From Iris pallida (Eukaryota > Streptophyta > Magnoliopsida > Asparagales > Iridaceae), in NCBI GenBank assembly GCA_029216955.1, contig JANAVB010003999.1:4962197-5026196 (forward strand): DNA of 64,000 bases, read 5' to 3'. Below the pieces are notes generated by a model, which saw nothing but the letters and a program-made list of their open reading frames with translations, was not told where the DNA came from and did no database searches. Positions 19,111 through 28,531 of the stretch are shown piece by piece. How positions within the stretch are numbered: the first letter of the stretch is position 1; every line of letters starts with the position of its first letter. The position numbers and the translations under genes are program-made.

Positions 19111-20150
19111 CAGAAGTTTGTACGGAGGTCCTTGTACATCTTCGTACTGCCGGAATGCAAGGTGTACTTCGCGTAGTGCGCCTCCGACAATATCTCCTTT
19201 CTAAGTTCTGAATCATCCGGAACGCATAGCCTACCCTTCAATTGAAGCATGCCGGTCTCGTCTTTCGCAAAGTCGGTCGTCCTGTCTGTCGAGATTAGAT
19301 CTCGCATTTTCTTCAGGTATGGATCGTCCTTCTTAGCGGTCTTAATCTTTTCAAGCAAGCTCGGCTCTAACTGCAACTTTGCCAACTGCACATTCCGGAA
19401 TCGGACTCGGAGTTCGATGCCCATCTCTTCTAGGTCACGTAGCAGTCTGGGGTCGATGGATAACGAGACAATATGCTTCCAACTCAAGGCATTCGCCACA
19501 ACATTTCCCTTTCCCGGCGTATAGTCGATAGCCAAGTCGTAATCTTTGATTAGTTCCCGCCAATGCCTTTGCCGCAAGTTCAGCTCCTTCTGCGTGAATA
19601 GATACTTGAGGCTCTTGTGATCGGTGTAGATCGTGCACGCCACGCTATAGAGATAGTGGTGCCATAATTTCAATGCGAACACAATCGCCGCAAACTCCAG
19701 GTCATGCGTGGGATAGTTCTTCTCGTGCGGCTTTAGCTGTCGGGAAGCAAAAGATATCACCTTGTTCTGCTGCATCAACACACACCCCAAGCCCTGACCG
19801 GACGCGTCGCTGAATATCTGGAAACCCTCAGTCCCTTCTGGAAGTGCGAGTATCGGGGCCAAGACGAGCCTTTGCTTCAACACTTGGAATGCAGCTTCGC
19901 AGTCGTCTGACCATTCAAATGCGACTCCTTTCTGGGTGAGGCGAGTCAGAGGCGATGCGATCTTCGTGAAGTCTTTCACGAAGCGTCGGTAGTATCCCGC
20001 TAAGCCAAAGAAACTTCGAATCTCGCCGACGGACGCTGGCCGTTTCTAATCGACAACGGCTTCAACTTTCTTTGGGTCGACCGCAATGCCTTCAGCAGAA
20101 ATGATGTATCCGAAGAATGCGACGCTGCTAAGCCAAAATTCACATTTGCT
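19111..20150 (-). pseudogene. RNase H and connection region of element B
   Basis: RNase H shows [15 protein letters not shown] (first D), then [22 protein letters not shown] and NVVANALS, where the last catalytic aspartate of the usual ADALS motif is N. Upstream, the tether between RT and RNase H has TGG changed to TAG (near 20047) and another TGA next to 20150. Domain order and sequence match chromoviruses. Confidence 0.82.
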
Positions 20151-21290
20151 TCACTTTACGTATAGTTGATTTTCTCGAAGGGTCTGAAGCACGGTCCGCA
20201 GATGCTCAGTTTGTTGCTGCCTATTCTTCGAGTAGACGAGTATATCGTCGATAAAGACTACTACAAATTTGTCAAGGAATGGTCGGAACATCCGATTCAT
20301 TAAATCCATAAAAGCGGCAGGGGAATTCGTTAGGCCGAACGGCATTACCAGGAACTCGTAATGGCCGTATCGAGTGCGAAAGGCAGACTTCGGCACATCG
20401 TCCAGCTTGATCTTGAGTTGATGGTAACCCGAACGCATATCAATTTTAGAGAACACCGTGGCTCCTTGAAGCTGATCAAACAGATCGTCTATGCGGGACA
20501 GGGGGTATTTGTTCCGGACGGTGGCTTTATTCAGCTCGCGGTAGTCGATACAAAGACGCATAGAGCCATCCTTCTTCTTGAAAAATAGCACGAACGCTCC
20601 CCAGGGCGAGATGCTGGATCGGATGAATCCCTTGTCGAGCAATTCTTGTAACTGCACCTTGAGTTCTTTAAGCTCTGCAGGGGCCATTCTGTACGGGGCT
20701 TTTGAGATCGGTCGAGTGTCGGAGAAGGTATCGATAGTGAACTCAATCCCTCGATCGAGCGGCATGCCGGGCAGCTCGTCCGGGAACACATCAGGGAATT
20801 CTGCCACAACGTCGGTCTGACCCGCATTTGCACCATCCTGTCGCATGTCTCGAACGGAAGCTAGATAGCCTTCGCACCCGGAATGCAGCATCCGTCGAGC
20901 AGATATTGCGGAGATCACCATGCAGGTTGGCGATGCCTCACCACACGAGTAGCAGAATTCAGGCACTCCAGGTATGCGAAATATAACCTTCTTTTCAGTA
21001 CAGTCTATGGTTGCGTTGCACGGACCGAGCCAATCCATCCCCAGAATGATATCGTAGTCCTAAATATTTAGAACTATTGCATCGAGACTGACCTTTTGAC
21101 CACCTATACAGATCATTCCATCTCTGCAGACTTGATTTGCAAGTAGTGGCATGCCCGACGGTACGTTAACTGTGAGGTCGAGGCCCAGTGGTGTCAAAGA
21201 ATTTGTGCTCGGCGGCAAAGTCCGTCGATATAAAACTATGCGTGGCACCTGAATCAAACAATACACGAGCAGATTTATTATTGAATTGCA
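20151..21290 (-). pseudogene. Protease and reverse transcriptase of element B
   Basis: The protease active site LFDSGATHS is read near 21235-21260. A frameshift right after it moves the rest into the RT frame. RT has [16 protein letters not shown], the [21 protein letters not shown] block, [12 protein letters not shown] and an intact FIDD catalytic motif (plus about 20235-20255). The frame from 21038 to 20151 is open. RT copies the element RNA into DNA. Confidence 0.88.
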
Positions 21291-21429
21291 GTATACCTGT
21301 CACGACTGTATCAGATGCAAACGCTTCGTCCCGAGTCATGGCCTAGATGCGGTCCTGAGCATTGGGGCGACGGTCTTGGCCATTCTGTTGTGCAGTCGGT
21401 GGAGCCCGAGGTGCTTGGCCTCGATTTTG

Positions 21430-22674
21430 TTAATGTTGCGGGGGGCGTTGGTTCGACGTAGCTTTCGGACAGTCCCTTACGAGGTGATCTCTTTTGTCAC
21501 ATGCGAAACATACTCTGTGCTTAAGTCGGCACTCAGTGTCCAGGTGCCCGTCCTTGTGGCAGAAATTGCAGACCATCAGCTCCTTTATCTGATTGTCGCG
21601 ATATTGATGCTTGTGCGCGTTGTTGCCTCCCGCATTACTATGACATTTGTTATTAAAGTGAACGGCGCCGGTAGTAGTAGTAGGATACTCGGACTCCAGA
21701 CGGAGGGCATGGTTGAGTGCCTCGCCCACGGTTTTATATTCAGGCACCGAGACATGAGCACGGATAGTGGAACGCAGGCCTACTACAAATCGTTTTGCTC
21801 GACTTGCAGTGGTAGGTAGATAGTCTGTAGCAAACTTGGCCAGTTTGTTGAATTTGGCCGCATATTGTCGTACAGTCATATTCCCTTGCATCAACTGCAT
21901 AAACTCGTTTTCTTTTCTCTGTCGCACGGCTGCAGAAAGATATTCGTTCTCGAACGTATCTCAGAATGTCGCCCATGAGATCGATGCCGTCTCGTCTTCA
22001 CGTCGAATAGCCTGCTTCTGCACAGCCCACCAATCGTGCACGTTCATTCGAAGTAGAAGTTGAGCACACGCAACTTTCTTCGAGTCCTCGACACCCAAAA
22101 GCTCGAACTTGTCTTCCAGTTCCTCCAACCAGTCGATCGCTACCGAGGGATCTTCTGTGCCGTTGAAGAAAGTACGACAGCTTTTTATAAATTTTGACAC
22201 GTCGAAGTCGGAACTTCTCGGTGCCGCAGGTGAGAGCATGGGCGCCTCTGGTTCGGCTTCGTTGGATCGAACCGCAGGATGGGTCACGGCAGGCGTCATC
22301 GTTGAATTGTTGTTGTTGCCCACGACCGACTGTACGATTTGCTGGAGGGTATTCAGCTGCTGCTGCTGCAGCTTGAATTGAGTCTCGAACCGATTCTCAA
22401 ATTGAGTCTGACGAGCCTCCGCTTGTTGACGATGGAGCTCATTTTGACGTTGCTGTATTTCAAGCATCTGCAGCATACGTTGTATCGGGTCGCCGGAAGG
22501 TCCGGCTACGGTAGGCGTCATTCCCGTTGGGTTGACGGAATGCTCGGGTCTAGAAGCACTCGAGCCGCTAGAAGCGCTCGTCTCGTCTTCCGCCTGAGCT
22601 CCCGTAACTGTAGGGAAAAGAAAGGCAACTCTCGTTAGTTTCAGAAAATGTCCTGGGTTCAGCATATGGAACAA
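21430..22674 (-). pseudogene. Gag of element B
   Basis: A glutamine-rich coiled-coil-like N-terminal part is followed by the gag core (FFNGTEDPSVAIDWLEEL). A TGG-to-TGA stop lies near 21960. The second half, in the same frame, ends with two good zinc knuckles, CNFCHKDGHLDTEC and CFACDKRDHLVRDC. A TAA near 21430 and a TAG near 21345 separate gag from protease without changing frame. Two knuckles and tRNA-Met priming fit a chromovirus. Confidence 0.87.
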
Positions 22675-22746
22675 CTCATCTCATCGACACGAGGTCAACG
22701 GTGAGAGACTAGAACTCGACATTGGAGGCCAAGGACGTAAAGTCGT

Positions 22747-22758
22747 GCTCTAATACCA
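22747..22758 (-). other. Primer binding site of element B
   Basis: TGGTATTAGAGC on the minus strand, three bases after the 5' LTR, is one base off the standard initiator tRNA-Met site TGGTATCAGAGC. Confidence 0.88.
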
Positions 22759-22761
22759 TTA

Positions 22762-24424
22762 TGTCACGCCCCGATTCCGTCGAATCGATAGTCGTCCCCC
22801 GGGCGTGATGTCGTGCGAACCTAATTTGCTCTCGCACAAGGCATAGTCATAAGGTAATTCGAGACACGAGATCTAAGAGAGTACGCAGACAAATTGATTC
22901 ACACAATATGTAAAGGAAACTTGATCTTTATTGATAATGAACATCTTTTACAGACTCCGATACAAGACTCATTGCCGTACGGGCTACAACATGACTCGAT
23001 TACAAAAGAGTGCCGATAAGATAGCCGTTCCATACATTGCACACATCCCTCAATATACACAAAGTACTCCAGTGACCTGGATGGGAGGGACGCTGAGTCA
23101 TCTTCCTTGGACTGTCGAGAGCCTTCAAAAGTGGAGTCGCAGAGAAAGTCTTCGACGTACGACCGAAGCTTCAAAATCATGAACGCCGCCGAGCTAGCTG
23201 GCGCATCCTTCCTGGTTCGCGGACCTGCAAAAAGTGAAGATCAGCACGAACACATGTACTGGCGAATGGCTAATTAAATCCAAGCTCTGCATTTGATTCA
23301 AGAAGTTTCGTAAACATGTTAGCTAGCTATTTCAATGATCTTTGTAACCATCCTGCTCGATTTGCATGTTAACATGCTTTGAGGCAAGCAAATGAAACTG
23401 TATATCATTAAACAACTATCATATTAATCCCGTGTCCCGTGCACCTGTTAAGCAGTAAAAGGGGTATGAAGGCCACTGGCAATGTTAAGCCATCGCGGAC
23501 TATAGCATTGGTTAGACGATGCCCCTTTTGCGTCGGGTAGCGAGCCCTGTGCGAAAGTGCCCGCATAACTCACGTCGATGAAGGGTTGGCGCTGCTACAC
23601 TCGTTCCTCCCGGGCCGAATCGGTCCCTTGGCCTAGGCAACCGTTCGAGGAAACTTCACCTTGTCGACAAGCTGTCCAATGACCGTTTTCCTTTGAACTT
23701 AGTTGATTTGCTTACTTGACCGTATCGTCGCGATAAACGTTAATCGATTCATTTATTGTTTTGCATAGGCTAAGTAGATTTGCGTAAGAAAACACGTTTT
23801 CTATTTTCAATACCGACAGTTCGATAGCAAGTGTTTCGTGAAGAATCGTGTCACGATTTCATTGATTCTACACTATTATGACAAGCATTCATATTACTTC
23901 ATATATTGAGTTTTGAAGTAGAGGGACGAGACGAAGGAGGTCAGCCACTCGCCTTAGCCTTGCTTCAAGCGAGCGACTGGTTGGCTGCGCTGACGTTGCC
24001 TACGCGATCACCTGCAATCGCATAAGCAATTGATTAGAATACTGTATAATTTAAGGAAACTCGATATTAATGCGAAGCTCGAAAACGCAAGTCACGAAAA
24101 CTCATTCGGAAAACATTCACGAAAAGCACATTCACGAAAACCAAACCCAAAGCCAAATCAAGTGCGGCATGAAAATCAGAGCAACGGGAGGTTTCTTTCG
24201 ACTCAGCCGCAGAGCCAATCCTCGAGGTACACCCCGTTGAATATGGGACTTGGTTCCGAAGAAACCATTCCATAACGTGGAATGGATCTTAATTTAACCG
24301 TTCCCGTTCGATCGACTCGACCGATTCCGACCTATCGGTCCCGACCGAATCGATAGCGACAGTGTTCCTTTCTCGCGCACCCCGTGGACGAAAACGGGGC
24401 ACGATGTAGGGACGGAGCACTACA
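22762..24424 (-). repeat. 5' LTR of element B
   Basis: 1,663 bp with ends TGTCACGCC and CACTACA. It is undisturbed and so serves as the reference for the split copy at 2602-4189 plus 17758-17876. It lacks the tandem expansion at 3248-3353. The target duplication CCAAA follows at 24425-24429. Confidence 0.9.
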
Positions 24425-24429
24425 CCAAA
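24425..24429. other. Target site duplication of element B (right copy)
   Basis: CCAAA here and at 2597-2601 flank element B. The last A is also the A of the ATG that opens C's gag at 24429. Confidence 0.88.
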
Positions 24430-25232
24430 TGCCTCCACCACCTTCCACATCACAGTCCCAGCAGGACCCGATACTCCCACCACCACCTATCACTATACCT
24501 ACTCAGGCTTCCGTCACACTCGACGGGAACCAACTGCTCACTCTGATCCAGGGGTTCCTAACGACCCATCAGGAGCAGACCACCCTACTCCGCCAGAGCA
24601 TGGAGCATTCTGAGGAACGTACCATGGTTCTACCACCTGTAGAGCCACGACAGAGAGCATGGACAATCAAGGACTTCATGGGTCTGAACCCCAAGGAGTT
24701 CTTAGGGACTGAGGATATAGTTGTAGCAGATGACTGGCTAGACTCGGTAGAGAGGAAGCTCTTTGGAGCTAGGTTGTCGAATGACCTCCAAGTCGAGGCA
24801 GCGGAATTTTTGCTGACAGACTTGGCAGGCGTTTGGTTTTGGAATGAGCCGCTATTTGGGAGAGGGAGGGCTACTTGGGATCAGTTCAAGACCCAGTTCA
24901 AGAAAAAATTCTTCTCGACCACCGCTAGGGTAGCCATGGGGCTACGATTCCAGAACATCCAGCAGGGAAATCGTTCTGTCAACGAGTATGTAGCGGAGTT
25001 TAGTCGTTTGAGCTGTTTCGCTCCTGGTCTAGTTGCAGACCCTGAGGAGATGACGCGTAGGTTTTGCCATGGTCTAGTTCCAGACATTGGCATTCTTGTA
25101 GTGGCAAACGGTATGACTGACTACTACCAGAGTCTAGAGTTAGCCCGGAGCATAGAGGAGCGTCTTCTGTCTTGCAAGAGGCCGGCTTTTGTACACCTCG
25201 AGGGACCGTCCAAGCGTCAGGCTTTCCAGTAG
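24429..25232 (+). pseudogene. Gag core of element C
   Basis: The first ATG after the B insertion opens a proline-rich N-terminus and then the gag core (KEFLGTEDIVVADDWLDSVE, later QFKKKFFSTTAR and VNEYVAEFSRL). Reading is open to a TAG at about 25230. The downstream zinc-knuckle part is in another frame, and the shift lies near 25222-25228. The frame is also open upstream of B, so the original start may have been at about 2470-2600. Confidence 0.87.
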
Positions 25233-25932
25233 GAGCACCAACGCCGCACCAGCAGACATATCGTCCCCCTACATCACATCATCCGACCCCGCCAGTTAGA
25301 GCCCCGGGACCCCGGCAGCAGCAGAAGGGAGCATTGTGTGTATTCTCTAAGAGGGTAGGCCATGATGCTTCCATCTGTAGGAAGAGGTTGGGGCAGTATT
25401 TAGCTTGTGGGTCTGCCACCCATCAGCTTCGAGACTGCCCAGTAGCCAAGGTACCTAGAGGGCCGCTTCCGACACAGCAGCAGAGGTTTGGGCAACATCT
25501 GCAGCAGCAGAAGGGACCCCAGAGGAAGACTTATAGTCTAGCTCTTGAGCCGGAGCCGGAGCAGGTTTCGGAGCCAGATTATTTGGCTGACGTCATCACA
25601 GGTCATGTTTATTTGCATACTTTTCTAGCTTTATGCTTGTTTGATTCTGGTGCATCTCATAGCTTCCTGTCATTAGAGTTTTTGCATAAATACCACTTAG
25701 TAGCTACACCTACCGAAGAGATGAGTAGAGTAATGACGGAAGGCGGACCAGTGCCTATTAGAGCTATCTATAGGTGCTCTATTACTATAGCCGGAAGAGA
25801 GTTTAGGGGACGATTTTTTGTGATGCCACTCTCCGGGTATGATATCATATTGGGGATAGACTGGCTTAGCTATGCCCATGTAGCTATAGACTGTCATAAG
25901 GGTAGTATTCTGTTCAGTCCCCCAGACACGGC
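25223..25932 (+). pseudogene. Gag C-terminus and protease of element C, cut by element D
   Basis: A glutamine/proline-rich linker is followed by two degraded zinc knuckles in which expected cysteines are missing (CVFSKRVGHDASIC and YLACGSATHQLRDC). The retropepsin domain has LFDSGASHSFLS, and DIILGIDWLSYA marks its second half. Element D enters at 25932. The codon it splits is completed at 41734, so protease and RT were originally one frame. Confidence 0.88.
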
Positions 25933-27216
25933 TGTTTGCCATTAAAATCTTTTGATTGCAAATTTTAATACAAACAGAACAGTGTTACAATATAGAACTT
26001 AGATGTAGTCCTAGGAGTACACTTTTGTTTAGCTGGGTCCCTTGTGCCGATGGAGCGAGTGATAATACGTTGACTCCGTTGACGATCTGACGACGGTTAT
26101 CGGTTCTCTGAAGGTTTGGATTGCTCTGGGTGCTGGAGCTTACTGAGAGGAAAAAGACGTTGAGTGTCTGTATCTGCCTCTCTGGTGGTACAAAGTCTCT
26201 GTCTGTCGATGTATGTTTACCTCTGTGTGTGTTCGTGGGTGAAAAGGAAATAATCCCTCTATTTATAGCTTTACAGGCTGGCTGCTCATGCGCACATATG
26301 TAGGATGCACCTGGACGCGGGGACGCCACATGGTGATTGCTGATGGAGGTGCATGGACGATGTACCCTGATTGGGGGGTTGATTTCTTCATGCTGCTGTT
26401 GTGAGCCGGCACGTAGCAGGGAAGAAGATCTTTCTGTTACTGAGACCTTGGGTGAATCGAGTCAAAGGACACGTGTCATCGGCCCATGGCTCGAAGATCT
26501 CGAATTTGATGGAGAATGATCTGGTAGGATGTGTCTGGGCGCATGAGGAGACTTTGGCTCGTAACTTTTGGTTTCACGAACCATTCAGAGCGCATGGATT
26601 TTGAGGCGCATGCGAGGCTCCAGTAGTGACTTTTACTTCTGTCTTTCGGGATCAGAGAGAAGTCTGGGACGCATAGCTTTTGAGGCACATGCAGATTTAG
26701 GCGCATGGCTGCGGAGGCGCATGCGAGATGACTGGGCGGCCACGTGGCAGTAACCGTCGGAGGAAAGAAATGATGATGCTGACGTTGGCGATGCTTCGTT
26801 TTCTGAAAAAGCTGTCAACTGTTCAGTCTTCGGGAAGCGTGCTGCCAACTCTGTCAGATTTCAGCATTTAATGTTTTTGATATTTGATGGACAGCTGAGT
26901 AGGCACATCGATCGACGTTCCACCAGGCGTATGGGGACGCATGGGGGCGCATCCCTGTGAGGCGCTTTGGTGCTGAAGGGCGCGTCTGTTTGATGCACTT
27001 TGATGTTTGAAGGGCGCGTCTGTGTGATGCGCTGTCTGGCCGGCACATCCGCTTCGTGACACATCTTTAATGGTGCGACTGTTATGTTTTTCGAGTGCTA
27101 AATAGACGTTTTTGACTTGGCTGAATTCGAAGCGTCAGGTTCATCGATTTAATGCAAATTGATTGCACGGGATTCGGAGAGCCATACACTTTGCGCATGG
27201 GTTTGATTTGTCCGGC

Positions 27217-27226
27217 CTATAAATAG
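27217..27226 (+). promoter_or_regulatory. Antisense TATA box inside the D 3' LTR
   Basis: GCCTATAAATAGTG followed within 20 bp by an AGAGAGAG tract mirrors the promoter of D's antisense gene (28421-28455). The same box is kept in the other LTR at 40803-40812. Confidence 0.5.
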
Positions 27227-27241
27227 TGACATAGAGAGAGT

Positions 27242-27745
27242 TTGTATCTCGTTCTCTCACGTCCTCCCAAAATAAACTTGTTTGCTCGGATGCATTCTGT
27301 TGATGAGATGCTCCCGAGGGTGAAGATGCGACGCAATATCTTCATTGATGCACTTGACGGTGACTGTTACATCCAAAAGTCGGAGTCGAAGGCTTCTGAG
27401 GCAGGCAGAAGGTGCCTGTTGCATCCAAAGATAGGGATGCACGAGCCTCGTCTCCGTCATGTGGGAAGAGCCGCAGATCGGAATTGCAGTGCTGCGGCTT
27501 TGGGGGCTCTTTCTTCCTTCAAAATGGGTGTTGCCCATTCTGGTTGTGTTGAAAGCTGCTCCTTTAGCCGCGGTTTCGATTACGGTCTTCCTTCGCATTT
27601 GGAGGTTCTTTCGAAGCCTCCCCTGGCCACAGGTTGGCTTACGGTGCTCTTCTCTTCCTCGATTTGGGGAGCTCTTCCTCCAGCTAGAGGGTTGATTGCC
27701 ACCCTCGTTCTGCTCAATAAATGCTTCATTAGTCGAAGCATTTAG
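27242..27745 (+). other. LTR-embedded open frame of element D (167 codons), coding status doubtful
   Basis: This frame lies directly downstream of the antisense TATA box and is open in both LTR copies (also 40828-41331). The two versions differ at about 16 residues, many of them non-conservative, so there is no sign of selection on protein. The opposite strand is also open for 195 codons. No domain is recognised. I regard it as a possible transcribed non-coding region. Confidence 0.25.
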
Positions 27746-28141
27746 ACGGCGGTGAGCCTGGCTGGAAGAGTGGCACATAACTGGGCTGCTGATGGGATGC
27801 ACATACCTGAGCTGCCGAAGGGATGCACATAACTGAGGATGCACATAACTGAGCTGCTGAAAGGATGCGCCCTGCTGAGGGCGCGTGGTAGGATGCGCCT
27901 AACTGAAAGCGCATGATGATCGCCGCACCTGACTGTAGACTTAGGGTCTTTTCTTTTTGTAGAAGTTCTCCTTTGTACAACCTTTTCTAGACATGTAATA
28001 GACTTTTATATGTAATGAAAAAGTCCTCTTTCAATGTCTATATTTGTTGTTTTTGCTGTGTGAAGTACTTTGTTCGAGCTCTCTGGCGTATGTAGTATTT
28101 GGCACATAGGATTTCTGGTCCTGAAATTCCATGCTTCTACA

Positions 28142-28156
28142 AGACCCCCTTCAAAG
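28142..28156 (-). other. Polypurine tract of element D
   Basis: CTTTGAAGGGGGTCT on the minus strand abuts the 3' LTR and is identical to the tract of element A. Confidence 0.85.
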
Positions 28157-28422
28157 TTTTCAAAACTTTTGACAAGTTTTGGAATACTTTGAATAAGAAG
28201 CATGGCGGTCGAGGCGCATGACTGTTGGGGCGCATGTCTGTTCGGGTGCATCCGCACATCAGTGATGGGGCGCATACTCCTCTCAGTTAATGCAAATGAT
28301 AACGCCTCGATAACCAAAAAGATTAATGATGATCTTTTTGGATTTATTTGCAGTTATCTCTTCACAGAACCCGAGGCGATGGTTTGAGGTCACACTTCAT
28401 TGATTCACGCGTGCGACCGTGC
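28157..28422. other. Promoter-side region of D's antisense gene
   Basis: Non-coding. Four GCGCATG/GTGCATC-type motifs stand between 28195 and 28275, followed by an AT-rich part. It lies directly upstream of the TATA box at 28423 and probably serves as its upstream control region (inference). Confidence 0.5.
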
Positions 28423-28432
28423 CTATAAATAG
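28423..28432 (+). promoter_or_regulatory. TATA box of D's antisense gene
   Basis: CTATAAATAG, followed by a GA-rich then CT-rich leader of about 75 bp and the ATG at 28532. This layout is that of an ordinary plant Pol II promoter. Confidence 0.65.
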
Positions 28433-28531
28433 GCGTGAGATGGAAAGAGAGGGAGAGAGAGTTCTTTCTCTCCTTGCTTTTGCTTTTAGAGTTTCTTCTT
28501 CACAAAAACCCTAACTTTCTTCTCTCAAGCA

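Larger units (their letters stand above)
2602..24424 (-). mobile_element. Element B: Ty3/gypsy chromovirus, itself carrying element A
   Basis: Direct LTRs (2602-4189 plus 17758-17876, and 22762-24424) flank a minus-strand gag-PR-RT-RH-IN-chromodomain region (17932-22674). The LTR ends are TGTAGTG...GTGACA read on the minus strand; one copy has a mutated terminal base (TA for TG at 2602). The primer site is tRNA-Met-like. Target duplication CCAAA is present at 2597-2601 and 24425-24429. Removing A (13,563 bp) and its duplication leaves about 8.3 kb. By eye the LTRs differ by roughly 3%. The coding region has a nonsense codon or frameshift in most domains, so it is non-functional. Confidence 0.88.
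25933..28141 (-). repeat. 3' LTR of element D
   Basis: 2,209 bp, ends TGTTTGCC and CTTCTACA. The minus-strand TATA box (CTATAAATAG, plus about 26257-26270) drives element transcription. A second TATA box points the other way at 27217. The motif GCGCATG and its deaminated variants recur dozens of times, especially at 26520-26740, 26920-27060 and 27780-27930. Confidence 0.93.

Noticed and set aside
27257..27844. 195-codon minus-strand frame in the D LTR, also open in the other LTR
   Set aside because: Overlaps the plus-strand frame, shares no features with known proteins, and copies differ freely at the residue level.
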